A DNA stretch of 64,000 nt, taken from NCBI RefSeq assembly GCF_007679965.1, contig NZ_VEHL01000003.1, positions 372,001 through 436,000 on the forward strand, written 5' to 3'. The notes beneath the pieces were generated by a model. The model was given only the letters and a program-made list of their open reading frames with translations. It was not told the DNA's origin and did not search any database. Origin of the DNA: Bordetella genomosp. 13 (GTDB lineage Bacteria > Pseudomonadota > Gammaproteobacteria > Burkholderiales > Burkholderiaceae_B). Made by a program: the position numbers and the translations under genes. Each line of letters begins with the position of its first letter. The first letter of the stretch is position 1. Below, piece by piece: positions 52,437 through 62,118 of the stretch.

Positions 52437-52805
52437 ATGATCTACCGGCTGCTGGCGGACCTGACCCTCGCGGTGCACGCGGGATTCGTGCTGTTCGTGG
52501 CGCTGGGCGGCCTGCTCGCGCTGCGCTGGCCGCGCGTGGCGTGGCTGCACCTGCCCGCCGCCGCCTGGGGGGCGGGCATCATGTTCGCCGGGGCCATCTG
52601 TCCGCTGACCTACCTGGAAAACCACTTCCGCGTGCTGGCCGGACAGCAGGGCTATCCGGACGGCTTCATCGCGCACTACCTGCTGGGCTTCGTCTATCCG
52701 CAGGGCATCACGCGCGGCGCGCAGGCCGTGCTGGGGGCGTTGGTGCTGGGGGTGAACGCGACGGTGTACGCCGTGGTGTGGCGACGGCGGCGGCGGGCGC
52801 GTTAG
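52437..52805 (+). CDS. DUF2784 membrane protein
   Basis: 122 residues with four helices. The family segment GGLLALRWPRVAWLHLPAAA then FAGAICPLTYLENHFR is clear, with the conserved CPLTxLE motif. No function is known. Lies 28 bases after the preceding small membrane protein. Confidence 0.85.
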   Translation: MIYRLLADLTLAVHAGFVLFVALGGLLALRWPRVAWLHLPAAAWGAGIMFAGAICPLTYLENHFRVLAGQQGYPDGFIAHYLLGFVYPQGITRGAQAVLGALVLGVNATVYAVVWRRRRRAR

Positions 52806-52917
52806 GCGGTCCATCCCTGGCGAGGGCCCTGTCCGGCCAGGGCGGCGGCGCACGCGATGCGCATCCCGCGAGGCGCGTTGTTGCGAGCGGGGCGGCCGGG
52901 CCCTGCGCCGGGCGGCC

Positions 52918-53919
52918 TCAGCGGGCCGGCGGGCCGAACAGCGCGGCCTGGCCTTGCGGCGAACCGAACATCCTCTTGCCGTCGTGTCCCACGCCGGGCA
53001 CGGTCACCACCCGCTGCGCCAGCCCGTCGGGATGGCGGGCCCGCAGATAACGGTAGTAGGCCTGGCCACGCGCCAGCCGCCAGGCGCCCTGGGCCTCGGC
53101 CTCGCAGCCCTTGTCCAGCGCCGGATGGCGGGGATCGGTGTCCTGCTCGCCCAGCAGGTAGGTGACGTCGCGTTGCGCATAGCGGCGTTCCAGCGCGGCG
53201 GCATCGGCCTGGCCGGCATAGGGCGGCAGATCGCGCATGCCGTATTTCCAGGTATCGAAGCCGGGGCAGGCCTGTGCGTCGACCGGCCGCGGCCGGTCGG
53301 CGCTGAAGTACGCATACGACGAGGGATTGGCCACCACGTAGCGCAGCGCGATGCCGGCGTCCGCCAGGGCCTGGCCGCCCTGGCCCAGCACGGCATAGCG
53401 CTGCACCACCTGGCCGCCGCCCGAATGCCCGGCGATGACCACCTCGCGCAGGTTGGGCAGGCGCGCGCGGTCGGCCAGGCGGGCGAGGATGGCGTCGAAC
53501 ACCGCGAAGCTGCTGATCGGCGCCGGCCCCTGGGCGGGCAGCCCGCTCATCCAGCCGCGCGGTGTCCAGCGCAGCAGCGTATCGGACAGTCCGTGGCGCG
53601 CCACGTCGGACGTGGCCAGGAACTGTGGCGCGATCAGCAGGGTGTCCCCTGCGGCGCCGGCGGCGCGCGCGGCCTGCCTGCCGCCGTCGAAGTACGTGAC
53701 GGCGTTGCGCAGCTTGCCGTGCACGATGATGACGGCACGCCGGATCTCGGGATGCGGCTGGTTCCAGTCGGCGGAGAGCTGCAGCGCGGCCGTTCCGCGT
53801 CCCTGCGGACCGTCGACGTCCAGGCGGCCGGGGGCGATGCGGCCCACGCCGTCGGCGTGAGCGGCGCCGATGAGGGCGCACAGGAGGGTATTGCTCATCA
53901 GGAGGCGGGCGTGACGCAT
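52918..53919 (-). CDS. Exported alpha/beta hydrolase
   Basis: 333 residues. Signal peptide MRHARLLMSNTLLCALIGAA with cleavage after HA. The nucleophile elbow GHSGGG (VVIAGHSGGGQVVQRYAVL), the acid in LLGEQDTDPRH and the His in VPGVGHDGKRMF form a catalytic triad. The first strand VIIVHGKLRNAVTYFDGG sits where the oxyanion hole forms. The start at 53919 has only a weak ribosome site; an upstream extension to 54123 is unlikely. Substrate unknown. Confidence 0.85.
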   Translation of the reverse strand: MRHARLLMSNTLLCALIGAAHADGVGRIAPGRLDVDGPQGRGTAALQLSADWNQPHPEIRRAVIIVHGKLRNAVTYFDGGRQAARAAGAAGDTLLIAPQFLATSDVARHGLSDTLLRWTPRGWMSGLPAQGPAPISSFAVFDAILARLADRARLPNLREVVIAGHSGGGQVVQRYAVLGQGGQALADAGIALRYVVANPSSYAYFSADRPRPVDAQACPGFDTWKYGMRDLPPYAGQADAAALERRYAQRDVTYLLGEQDTDPRHPALDKGCEAEAQGAWRLARGQAYYRYLRARHPDGLAQRVVTVPGVGHDGKRMFGSPQGQAALFGPPAR

Positions 53920-54056
53920 GCGCAGGTCCGGTGACGAAGGGCCGCGCGGGATGCGCGGCGTGCAGCCGATCTTATGGCCTCGCGGCTGACCGCGCGCCGT
54001 ATCGATGCGCGCGGGAAACGCGTTGAAACCGGGACGCACGGAAATGATCCGCCGGA

Positions 54057-55661
54057 TCAGGCGTCGTCCCGGCCCGCCCGCGCGATCACCGCCGCGAGCT
54101 GCCGCACCAGCGGATCGATGCACTCGACCGGCGTATTGCCATAGCCCAGCACCAAGCCGTTGTCCGGCGCGCCGCCGTCCAGCGCGAAGCCCGACAGCGG
54201 CGCCGGCGCCATGCCCAGCGCCTGCGCCGCCAGCGCGATGCGGCGGTCGGCATGGCGCGCGGGCAGGCGCACGGTCAGGTGCAGGCCGCAGTATCCGCCC
54301 AGCACTTCATGCGGCACGGCCAGGTGCCGCGCCAGCGCCGCGCGCAGGGCCTGTTGCCGATGGCGGTACAGGCGCCGCATGCGTCCCAGGTGGCGCGCGA
54401 ACTGGCCGCTGTCGATGAAATCGGCCAGGGCCAGTTGCGCATGCCGATGGCCGCCGCGCAGCAGTTCGCCCAGCGCGGCCCGGGCCGGCCGCGCGATGGC
54501 AGCGGGCAGTACGGCGAAACCCAGCCGCAGCGCCGGAAACATCGTCTTGCTGAACGTGCCCACGTAGAGCACCGGCGCGTCGGGCACCATGCCCTGCATC
54601 GCGGCGATGGGCTCGCCCTGGTGGCGGAACTCGCTGTCGTAGTCGTCCTCGATGATCCACGTGTCGTGCGCGGCGGCGCGCGCGATCAGGTCGAGCCGCC
54701 GCGCGGCGCTCAGCACCGCGCCCGTGGGGTATTGATGCGAAGGGCTGACGTAGATCAGGCGGGGCGGCGCGTCGCGCCACAGCGCGTGGCCGGCGGCCAG
54801 GCCTTCGGCGTCGACGGGCACGGGCACCACCCGCAGGTCCGCCGCGAGGAAGGCGCTGCGGGCGCCGCGGTAGCCCGGGTTCTCGATCCAGCCGGTCTCG
54901 CCCGGGTCGGCCAGCAGGCGCACGCACAGGCTGATGGCCTGCTGCGCGCCGTCGGTGACGACCACTTGGTCCGGCGTGCAGCGCACGCCGCGCGACACGC
55001 CCAGGTGGGCCGCGATGGCGGCGCGCAGCGCGGGTTCGCCGGCGGGCGGGCCATAGCCCAATGCGGCGGCCGGCGCGGCGCGCAGGGCGCGGTCCAGCGA
55101 GCGCCGCCACGCGGACACCGGAAAGCGCGCCAGGGCAGGCGTGCCGGGACGCAGCGGCAGGCCGCTCTCGCCCGCGGCGAAGGCGGGGGCCAGCGTGGCC
55201 ACCCGCGCGGCCAGGCGCGGCGCCGTGGCCATGCCGTCGCGCGACGCCGCGGGGGAATGGCTGTCGTGCGGACGCGGCGCGCGTGCACCGCCGTCGTCCG
55301 GCGATCCGGCGCTGGGCGTGCCGCGCCCCTGGGCGATGGCCGTCGAGGCAGCGGACGCGGCCGCGTCGTCTGGCGTCCCGGGCGTCCCGGGCGTCCTGGG
55401 CGCGGCCAACTGCGCCACTCGGGTGCCTTGTCGGTCGGCCTGCACGTAGCCCTCGGCGGCAAGGTGTTCGTAGGCGATCAGCACGGTATTGCGCGAGATG
55501 CCCAGTTGCGCGGCCAGTTCGCGCGACGCGGGCAGGCGCGCGCCGGGCGGCAGGCGCCCGTCCATGATCGCGAGCTTCAGGCGTTGCAGCACCTGGCGCT
55601 GCAGCGGTCCCGCGGCGGCGGCGGGCTGCAGCGGCGCATCCAGCAGGGCGGGTGACGGCAT
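54057..55661 (-). CDS. MocR/PdxR-family regulator (GntR winged helix + aminotransferase-like domain)
   Basis: 534 residues. The N-terminal GntR winged helix (LQRQVLQRLKLAIMDGRLPPG then SRELAAQLGISRNTVLIAYE) is followed by a long Pro/Ala/Thr-rich linker (residues 105-175), then a fold-type I aminotransferase domain with the PLP-Lys region YVGTFSKTMFPALRLGF. The linker is longer than usual. I chose the ATG at 55661 (GGAG five bases upstream); an ATG at 55679 is possible. MocR proteins sense PLP-aldimine-forming ligands. It diverges from the GNAT gene. Confidence 0.9.
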   Translation of the reverse strand: MPSPALLDAPLQPAAAAGPLQRQVLQRLKLAIMDGRLPPGARLPASRELAAQLGISRNTVLIAYEHLAAEGYVQADRQGTRVAQLAAPRTPGTPGTPDDAAASAASTAIAQGRGTPSAGSPDDGGARAPRPHDSHSPAASRDGMATAPRLAARVATLAPAFAAGESGLPLRPGTPALARFPVSAWRRSLDRALRAAPAAALGYGPPAGEPALRAAIAAHLGVSRGVRCTPDQVVVTDGAQQAISLCVRLLADPGETGWIENPGYRGARSAFLAADLRVVPVPVDAEGLAAGHALWRDAPPRLIYVSPSHQYPTGAVLSAARRLDLIARAAAHDTWIIEDDYDSEFRHQGEPIAAMQGMVPDAPVLYVGTFSKTMFPALRLGFAVLPAAIARPARAALGELLRGGHRHAQLALADFIDSGQFARHLGRMRRLYRHRQQALRAALARHLAVPHEVLGGYCGLHLTVRLPARHADRRIALAAQALGMAPAPLSGFALDGGAPDNGLVLGYGNTPVECIDPLVRQLAAVIARAGRDDA

Positions 55662-55770
55662 TCTGGCTCCATGATTCATGCTTGGCGTGGCGCTTTTCAC
55701 CATGCCACGCGGGGCCTTATCGTACCCCCGATGGCCGCCGGCAGGCGGCGGCCCGCACCCGGAAACCAAG

Positions 55771-56481
55771 ATGTCCGCCACCCCCTCGACCAATGAATAC
55801 GGCCAGCCCATCGGCGCGCCGCTGCCCGACTGGCAACCTCGGCCGCTGCCGCCGCGCACGCCCATCCAGGGCCGCCTGTGCCGGCTCGAGCCGCTGGATG
55901 CCGCGCGTCACGGCGACGACCTGGCAGAGACCTTCAGCCAGGCGCCCGACGGACGCGGCTGGACCTATCTGTTCAAGGGCCCGTTCTTTTCCCGGGCCGA
56001 GCATCTGGACTATGTCGCGCAGCAGGCCGCCAGTCCGGACACGCTGCATCACGCCGTGGTGGACCAGCTCACCGGCAGGGCCGTGGGCACGCTGGCGCTG
56101 ATGCGCATGGACCCCGCCCATGGCGTGATCGAGGTGGGCCACGTGAGCTTCTCGCCGGTGCTGCAGCGCACGGCGCTGTCCACCGAGGCGCAGTACCTGC
56201 TGATGCGCCGCGTGTTCGACGAACTGGGCTATCGGCGCTACGAATGGAAGTGCGACAGTCTGAACGCCCCGTCGCGCGCCGCCGCGCAGCGGCTGGGCTT
56301 CCAGTTCGAGGGCATCTTCCGGCAGGCGGTGGTGTACAAGGGCCGCACCCGCGACACGGCCTGGTTCTCGATCATCGACAGCGAATGGCCCGCGCGCAAG
56401 GCGGCGTTCGAGCGCTGGCTGGCGCCGGAGAACTTCGACGACCATGGCGTGCAAAGGCGCCGCCTGGGCGAACTCCCCTGA
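55771..56481 (+). CDS. GNAT acetyltransferase (RimJ/RimL-like)
   Basis: 236 residues. A leader (NEYGQPIGAPLPDWQPRPLP) is followed by the GNAT fold; RLCRLEPLDAARHGDDLAET is the start and ALSTEAQYLLMRRVFDELG the acetyl-CoA-binding helix, with RYEWKCDSLNAPSRAAAQRL then GFQFEGIFRQAVV at the end. It is of the larger RimJ/RimL group that includes aminoglycoside 6'-type and protein N-acetyl-transferases. GGAAACC before the ATG at 55771. Divergent from MocR, which may control it. Confidence 0.88.
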   Translation: MSATPSTNEYGQPIGAPLPDWQPRPLPPRTPIQGRLCRLEPLDAARHGDDLAETFSQAPDGRGWTYLFKGPFFSRAEHLDYVAQQAASPDTLHHAVVDQLTGRAVGTLALMRMDPAHGVIEVGHVSFSPVLQRTALSTEAQYLLMRRVFDELGYRRYEWKCDSLNAPSRAAAQRLGFQFEGIFRQAVVYKGRTRDTAWFSIIDSEWPARKAAFERWLAPENFDDHGVQRRRLGELP

Positions 56482-56535
56482 TCCTGGCGGCGCGCACAAA
56501 TGGGGCCGACACGCCGTGCCGCCTGGCCCCCCCGG

Positions 56536-57465
56536 TCAGCGGCCGCGCCGCCGCTGCTCGTTCAGCAGTCCCGCGCCGCTGACCAGCAGGATGCCGCCCA
56601 GCACCAGCGCGGCGCCGACGGCGAAGCCCGGCGCGATGGGCTCGTGCAGGATCAGCACGCCGAACGCCACGCCAAACAGCGGCGTGGCGAAGGACAGCAC
56701 CGACAGCCGCGTCGCCAGGTAGCGGCGCAGCAGCCAGAACCACGTCAGCAGGCTGGCCAGCGCCACCACCAGGGTCTGGAACGCCATGCTGGCCACGGCG
56801 GGACCGCTCCAGACGGGCGCCGGGTCGCCCGAGGCCGCATGCCAGGCCGTCAGCAGCGCGGCGGCCACGGCCATCTGGTAGAACAGGGTCTTGGTGGGCG
56901 CCACGTCGGACAGGGCCGATCCGCGGATGGCCACGGTGGTGGCGCCCCAGGCCAGCCCGGCCAGCAGGGCCAGCAGGTCGCCCAGCAGCATGTCCGGCGC
57001 CGACGGCAGCACCGTGTCGCGCTTGCCCAGGAAGGCCACCGCGATGCCGACGAAGGCCAGCAGCACGCCCAGCCACTGCAGCGGCAGCAGGCGTTCCTCG
57101 GGCTGGCGCAGATGCAGGCCCAGCGCCGTGAAAATGGGCGCCGTGTACAGGAACACTGCTACGTGCGACGCCGTGGTGTAGCGCAACGCCAGCCCGATCA
57201 GCAGGAACTCGGCCGCGAACAGCGTGCCCACCAGCAGCCCCGCGGGCAGCGTGCCGTCGCGCAGCAGCGCCAGGCCTTCGCGGCGCAGCACGAACAGGCC
57301 CAGCACGCAGGCCGCGAACACCGAGCGCAAGCCGATCTGCAGCGTGGGCGTGATGTCCGCCGCCACCAGCTTGATCGCGATCTGCTGGAAGGCCCAGCAC
57401 ACGCACAGCAGCAGCATGATGCCGGTGGCGGCCGGGTCCAGCGGACGGCGGGCGACGGGCGGCAT
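56536..57465 (-). CDS. EamA-family (DMT) transporter
   Basis: 309 residues, ten helices in two repeats of an EamA domain (first repeat from IMLLLCVCWAFQQIAIKLV; second from LALLAGLAWGATTVAIRGSA). Such proteins export metabolites or drugs. It lies after the thioredoxin gene on the same strand, sharing its region so closely (stop and start three bases apart) that the two are probably on one transcript. Confidence 0.9.
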   Translation of the reverse strand: MPPVARRPLDPAATGIMLLLCVCWAFQQIAIKLVAADITPTLQIGLRSVFAACVLGLFVLRREGLALLRDGTLPAGLLVGTLFAAEFLLIGLALRYTTASHVAVFLYTAPIFTALGLHLRQPEERLLPLQWLGVLLAFVGIAVAFLGKRDTVLPSAPDMLLGDLLALLAGLAWGATTVAIRGSALSDVAPTKTLFYQMAVAAALLTAWHAASGDPAPVWSGPAVASMAFQTLVVALASLLTWFWLLRRYLATRLSVLSFATPLFGVAFGVLILHEPIAPGFAVGAALVLGGILLVSGAGLLNEQRRRGR

Positions 57466-57467
57466 GG

Positions 57468-57806
57468 TCAGGGCAGTTCGGCGGGATAGTTGTCCAGCGC
57501 CAGGGCCAGCTGCTGCTCGATGTCCCATTGCGCCAGCTGTGCGCCCACCGCGCCGTAGAAGGTGCCGTCGCGCACCACGAACATCGCGGGCAGGTGGAAC
57601 ACCTCGTAGCGCTCGACCAGGCCGCCGTTGTCGCCGGCGTCGATCCAGCATAGCCGCTGCACGGGCAGGTCGAAGCCGGGCAACTGCTCGCGCGCGACGC
57701 GGCAGGTGCCGCAGGTGCGGCTATGGAACACCAGCAGCGAGACGCCCTTGGCGTCCAGCAGGAAGCGGTCGGCGGTGCCGTCGTCCAGGTCGTGTTGCTC
57801 GATCAT
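57468..57806 (-). CDS. Thioredoxin-family protein
   Basis: 112 residues. The redox site is CGTC in LLVFHSRTCGTCRVAREQLP, near the N-terminus of the helix, as in thioredoxin (where it is CGPC). The second beta region (LVERYEVFHLPAMFVVRDG) with the cis-Pro after HL is also clear. It lacks a signal peptide, so acts in the cytoplasm. It starts two bases before the amidohydrolase stop. Confidence 0.88.
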   Translation of the reverse strand: MIEQHDLDDGTADRFLLDAKGVSLLVFHSRTCGTCRVAREQLPGFDLPVQRLCWIDAGDNGGLVERYEVFHLPAMFVVRDGTFYGAVGAQLAQWDIEQQLALALDNYPAELP

Positions 57807-57808
57807 CG

Positions 57809-59077
57809 TCAGGGTTCGCGCGACAGCCGCGCGTCCAGTTCCAATACGGTTTCGTAGAGCACCCGCGTGCCGTCCAGCAGTTGCGCGGGCTCGATCCATT
57901 CCTCGGGGCAATGGCTGCGCCCGTTCAGGCAGGGGATGAAGATCATGCCCATGGGACCGATGTGGGCCATCTGCACCGCATCGTGCCCGGCGCCGCTGGG
58001 CAGGCGCATGGAGGCATAGCCCAGCCGATCGGACGCGGCCTGCACGGCGTCCATCACCAGGTCGCTGCACTGGGTGGGCTTCGCGCGCGAGACTTCGTCC
58101 CACGCCAGTTCCAGGCGCAGCGCGGCCATGTCGCCCGCCACGCCGTGCGCCAGGTCTTCGACGAAGCTGTCCAGCACGGCCTGGCTGTCGCTGCGCACTT
58201 CCAGGATCATGTCCGCGCTGCCGGGCACGGCGTTGGTGGCGTTGGGCGTGACCGCGATGCGGCCGATGGTGGCCACCACGTAGTGCCGCGCGCCCGTCAG
58301 TTCGCTGGCGCGGCGGTGCGCGGCGTCGATCACGCGCGCGGCGCCCACCAGCGCATCGCGGCGGATGTCCATGGGCGTGGTGCCCGCATGGTCGGGCTGG
58401 CCGGTGACGCGGATGCGCGCCCGGCGGATGCCGACGATGTGCGTGACCACGCCGATGGGCAGTTGGCGCGCCTCAAGCACCGGGCCCTGTTCGATGTGCA
58501 GTTCGACGAAGGCCGCCGTGGCGCCGGGCCCGCGCAGGGGCCCGGCCAGCGCGAGGGGATCGCCGCCGATGCGGGCGAGCGCATCTGCCAGGCGCTCGCC
58601 GGTGGGATTGGCCTTGGCCAGCATCTGGGCGTCCAGCGTGCCGGCCAGGGCTCGGCTGCCGATGCAGGACACGCCGTCGTAGTCGCTGGGCTCCTCGGAC
58701 AGGAAGTCGACTACTTCAAATGGATGACGCAGTTGCACGCCCTGTTCGTGTAGCGTGTGGGCTACCTCGATGCCGGCCAGCACGCCGATGATGCCGTCGA
58801 ACCGCCCGCCGCCGGGCACCGTGTCGCAATGCGATCCGGTAACGATGGGTTTGCGCAGGCCGTCGGCGCCATCGCGCCGGCCCATCAGGTTGCCGCCCGC
58901 GTCCTGCGTCGCCGCCAGGCCGGCCGCCGCGAATTCCTCGCGCAGCCACTGCCGCGCGGTGACGAATTGCGGCGAGAAGGCGCGGCGTGTCCAGGGTGCG
59001 TCGGGCAGGGTGTGGCGGGACAGGGTTTCGACGCGCGACCACAGTCGGTCGGCGTTCAGCGGCGGAAAGGCAGGCAT
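57809..59077 (-). CDS. Zn-dependent amidohydrolase, M20 family (allantoate/N-carbamoyl-amino-acid amidohydrolase-like)
   Basis: 422 residues. Metal ligands: His in GSHCDTVPGG, Asp in GRFDGIIGVLAG, Glu in LSEEPSD, and His in FVELHIEQGP and GAGHDAVQMAH. It has the dimerisation-domain insert of the family (VTGQPDHAGTTPMDIRRDAL). The start at 59077 is an ATG with no strong site; a TTG at 59086 is unlikely. It cleaves the carbamoyl or ureido group of allantoate, ureidoglycolate or carbamoyl amino acids. Followed by thioredoxin and DMT genes in one run. Confidence 0.9.
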   Translation of the reverse strand: MPAFPPLNADRLWSRVETLSRHTLPDAPWTRRAFSPQFVTARQWLREEFAAAGLAATQDAGGNLMGRRDGADGLRKPIVTGSHCDTVPGGGRFDGIIGVLAGIEVAHTLHEQGVQLRHPFEVVDFLSEEPSDYDGVSCIGSRALAGTLDAQMLAKANPTGERLADALARIGGDPLALAGPLRGPGATAAFVELHIEQGPVLEARQLPIGVVTHIVGIRRARIRVTGQPDHAGTTPMDIRRDALVGAARVIDAAHRRASELTGARHYVVATIGRIAVTPNATNAVPGSADMILEVRSDSQAVLDSFVEDLAHGVAGDMAALRLELAWDEVSRAKPTQCSDLVMDAVQAASDRLGYASMRLPSGAGHDAVQMAHIGPMGMIFIPCLNGRSHCPEEWIEPAQLLDGTRVLYETVLELDARLSREP

Positions 59078-59193
59078 TGCGCGCAAGGAAGAGGACGGGA
59101 AATGGGCAGCCGATTATGTCATAGGGCCCCGCCGCGATCGGCGCGCGGTGACGCATTCGGCGCGGCGCACGTTGCTTTTGCTTGCATTCCCGT

Positions 59194-59265
59194 TTGGGCT
59201 ACCCTTGCTGCCCAAGTATGATGATTCGGTTTCAGAGCCCGGCGCCGTGCGTTTCGCGCCGGGCT
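59194..59265 (+). promoter_or_regulatory. pckG promoter and 5' leader hairpin
   Basis: TTGGGC (59194-59199), 17-base spacer, TATGAT (59217-59222) form a good sigma-70 promoter; transcription would start near 59229. In the leader, a perfect 10-bp stem AGCCCGGCGC/GCGCCGGGCT (59236-59245 and 59256-59265) encloses a 10-base loop and ends 27 bases before the pckG start and about 10 before the AGGAG site. It has no U-run, so it is not a plain terminator; it could steady the message or be a regulatory structure. Confidence 0.7.
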
Positions 59266-59292
59266 TGCCTATAAATCCAGGAGATCCCTCAT

Positions 59293-61146
59293 ATGATGTC
59301 TCGTTCCGCTACCGCCACGGCGCCTTCCATCGACCTCAACGTCCCGTCCTACGTCAAGCACCAGCGGCTGATCTCCTGGGTGACGAACGTGGCCGCGCTG
59401 ACTCGCCCCGCGCGCGTGGTCTGGTGCGATGGCTCGCAGGAAGAGTACGACCGCCTGTGCGACGAGATGGTGCAGGCCGGCACGCTGCGCCGCCTGAATC
59501 CCGCCAAGCGCCCCAATTCGTACCTGGCCTGGTCCGACCCCTCCGACGTGGCCCGCGTCGAGGACCGCACCTTCATCTGTTCCGAGCGCCAGGAAGACGC
59601 CGGCCCCACCAACAACTGGGCCGATCCTGACAAGATGCGCGACACGCTGGGCGGCCTGTTCGACGGCGCGATGGAAGGCCGCACCCTGTACGTGGTGCCG
59701 TTCTCGATGGGCCCGCTGGGTTCGCCCATCGCCCACATCGGCGTCGAGCTCTCCGACAGCCCCTACGTGGCCGTCAACATGCGCATCATGACCCGCATGG
59801 GCCGCGCGGTGTTCGACGTGCTGGGCGACCAGGGCGAGTTCGTGCCCTGCGTGCACAGCGTGGGCGCGCCCCTGCGCGACGGCCAGGCCGACGTGGCCTG
59901 GCCCTGCAACGACACCAAGTACATCGTGCATTTTCCGGAGACGCGCGAGATCTGGAGCTACGGCTCGGGCTACGGCGGCAACGCGCTGCTGGGCAAGAAG
60001 TGCTTCGCGCTGCGCATCGCCTCGACCATGGGCCGCGACCAGGGCTGGCTGGCCGAACACATGCTGATCCTGGGCGTCACCTCGCCCGAAGGCCGCAAGT
60101 TCCACGTGGCCGCCGCCTTCCCGTCTGCCTGCGGCAAGACCAACTTCGCCATGCTGATCCCGCCGCAGGGCATGAACGGCTGGAAGGTCAGCACCATCGG
60201 CGACGACATCGCCTGGATCAAGCCCGCCGCCGACGGCCGCCTGTACGCCATCAACCCCGAGGCCGGCTATTTCGGCGTGGCCCCGGGCACCGGCGAGAAC
60301 ACCAACCCCAACGCCATGGCCACCCTGAAGGCCAACGTCATCTTCACCAACGTGGCGCTGACCGACGACGGCGACGTGTGGTGGGAAGGCATGACCGACG
60401 AAGCGCCCGCGCACCTGATCGACTGGCAGGGCAAGGACTGGACGCCCGACTCGGGCCGCAAGGCCGCGCACCCCAACGCGCGCTTCACGGTGTCGGCGCA
60501 GCAATGCCCGTCGATCGATCCCGACTGGGAGAACCCGAAGGGCGTGGCCATCGACGCCTTCATCTTCGGCGGCCGCCGCTCGACCACGGTGCCGCTGGTG
60601 ACCGAGGCGCGCAACTGGCGCGAAGGCGTCTACATGGCGGCCACCATGGGTTCGGAGACCACCGCCGCGGCCGCCGGCCAGCAGGGCGTGGTGCGCCGCG
60701 ATCCCTTCGCCATGCTGCCGTTCTGCGGCTACAACATGAGCGACTACTTCAACCACTGGCTGAAGCTGGGCGACAAGCTGCAGTCCGCCGGCGCCACGCT
60801 GCCGCGCATCTATTGCGTGAACTGGTTCCGCAAGGGCCCGGACGGCAAGTTCGTCTGGCCGGGCTATGGCGAGAACATGCGCGTGCTGCGCTGGATCCTG
60901 GGCCGCCTGGAAGGCAAGGCCGACGGCAAGGAACAGCTGTTCGGCATTTCGCCCGCCTACGGCGACATCGACTGGACCGGCCTGGACTTCAGCCAGGAGA
61001 AGTTCCAGCAGGTGATCTCGGTGGACCTGCCTGCCTGGAAGGACGAACTGGCGCTGCACGACGAGCTGTTCGCGCAGCTGAAGCAGGGCCTGCCGCAGGC
61101 ACTGCCGGAAACGAAGGCCGAGATCGAGAAACGCCTGGCGGCCTGA
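59293..61146 (+). CDS. pckG: Phosphoenolpyruvate carboxykinase (GTP)
   Basis: 617 residues, standard for the GTP enzyme. The P-loop [10 protein letters not shown] (about residues 276-285), the guanine-binding and kinase-2 regions ([17 protein letters not shown]), the GGRRSTT segment and the active Cys in the P-loop are all present. It converts oxaloacetate and GTP to PEP, CO2 and GDP for gluconeogenesis, needed for growth on aromatic acids that enter as acetyl- or succinyl-CoA. AGGAGATCC before the tandem ATG ATG. Confidence 0.97.
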   Translation: MMSRSATATAPSIDLNVPSYVKHQRLISWVTNVAALTRPARVVWCDGSQEEYDRLCDEMVQAGTLRRLNPAKRPNSYLAWSDPSDVARVEDRTFICSERQEDAGPTNNWADPDKMRDTLGGLFDGAMEGRTLYVVPFSMGPLGSPIAHIGVELSDSPYVAVNMRIMTRMGRAVFDVLGDQGEFVPCVHSVGAPLRDGQADVAWPCNDTKYIVHFPETREIWSYGSGYGGNALLGKKCFALRIASTMGRDQGWLAEHMLILGVTSPEGRKFHVAAAFPSACGKTNFAMLIPPQGMNGWKVSTIGDDIAWIKPAADGRLYAINPEAGYFGVAPGTGENTNPNAMATLKANVIFTNVALTDDGDVWWEGMTDEAPAHLIDWQGKDWTPDSGRKAAHPNARFTVSAQQCPSIDPDWENPKGVAIDAFIFGGRRSTTVPLVTEARNWREGVYMAATMGSETTAAAAGQQGVVRRDPFAMLPFCGYNMSDYFNHWLKLGDKLQSAGATLPRIYCVNWFRKGPDGKFVWPGYGENMRVLRWILGRLEGKADGKEQLFGISPAYGDIDWTGLDFSQEKFQQVISVDLPAWKDELALHDELFAQLKQGLPQALPETKAEIEKRLAA

Positions 61147-61153
61147 CGCCGGA

Positions 61154-61224
61154 CGGGACGCGTGGCCGCGTCCCGTTTCCCTTGAAGATGCAAGAAGACG
61201 CGGGCCTTTCGGCCCGCTTTTTTT
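61154..61224 (+). terminator. Double hairpin terminator after pckG
   Basis: A first stem CGGGACGCG/CGCGTCCCG (61154-61162, 61167-61175, loop TGGC) is followed by a second stem GCGGGCC/GGCCCGC (61200-61206, 61211-61217, loop TTTC) with seven T residues (61218-61224). The second is a textbook Rho-independent terminator. On the minus strand the T-run is absent, so it may not stop the convergent deacetylase transcript. Confidence 0.92.
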
Positions 61225-61287
61225 CGTGGACGGCCCGCTCGCGGGGGGCGGTTCAGGGCGAGCCTCGCGTGCGCCCGCCCGCTTGCG

Positions 61288-62118
61288 CTAGACCTGCGGC
61301 GCCGGCGCGCGCGGGTAGGGCTCGCGCTCGGGGCGAGCTTGCGCCCACAGTACCGCGAGATCCGCGGCGCGGTAGAACCCCACGCCGGGCCGGCCTTGCA
61401 GTATGCGCAGGAAGTCCGCCACCAGGCGCATCTGCGGCAGGCGTCCCGAGCCGACGTCGCCGCGCGTGTGCAGCGTGAAGTTCACGTAGCCGCCGGCGCA
61501 GTACTGCGCATCCGCTTCCTCCGTCCAGGCCTTGGCCGCCCGCTGGTGCGTATGGCGCTGCGCGAAGAAGGGTGCGTCCGTGAGGTAGTCGAACACCGGC
61601 AGTTCCACCAGCACATCGCCGCCGTCCTGCATCACGTAGGGCTGGTCGTCGTCCTGGAAACTGCTGTCGTAGCGGTATCCCGCCCGGGCCAGCGCGGGCA
61701 GCGTGGCCTCGGTGACCAGGCCGTTCAGGGCGCGCCAGCCGGCCGGGGCGCTGCCGGTCAGCGCCTGCAGCGCCTCGCGGTCGCGCGCCAGGGCGTCCAG
61801 CGTTTCCGCATCGCCGGCCTTTGCCTGCACCGTGCCGCGCACCGCGATCTCGTGTCCGCCGTCCAGCAGCGCGCGCGTCAGGCCGGGATGCCGCCGCAGG
61901 TCGTCGGGCGCGCAGAAGAAGGTGGCCGGAATGCCCAGTTCGGCGTACAGGTCCAGCATGCGCCAGACGCCTTCGCGCACGCCGTAGCGGCCATACGAAT
62001 AGCGTCCGAACAGGCCGGCCTGGCCCGCGTTGGCGTGATCCACGGTCTCCACGTCGACGTTCACGCCGATGACGACGGGACAGGGTTGCAGGGTCATGGA
62101 AGCGGTTGCGTCGGTCAT
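61288..62118 (-). CDS. Polysaccharide deacetylase (NodB-like), copy 1
   Basis: 276 residues. The NodB start VVIGVNVDVETVDHANAG carries the first Asp in VDVE, and the fold continues RMLDLYAELGIPATFFCAPDD. The second metal-site motif HxxxH/D is less clear, but GHEIAVRGTVQAKAG has the His in the usual GHEI context. The C-terminal FTLHTRGDVGSG carries the third motif. Unlike copy 2 the Asp that binds metal is VDVETVD. Overlaps copy 2 by four bases. Confidence 0.85.
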   Translation of the reverse strand: MTDATASMTLQPCPVVIGVNVDVETVDHANAGQAGLFGRYSYGRYGVREGVWRMLDLYAELGIPATFFCAPDDLRRHPGLTRALLDGGHEIAVRGTVQAKAGDAETLDALARDREALQALTGSAPAGWRALNGLVTEATLPALARAGYRYDSSFQDDDQPYVMQDGGDVLVELPVFDYLTDAPFFAQRHTHQRAAKAWTEEADAQYCAGGYVNFTLHTRGDVGSGRLPQMRLVADFLRILQGRPGVGFYRAADLAVLWAQARPEREPYPRAPAPQV

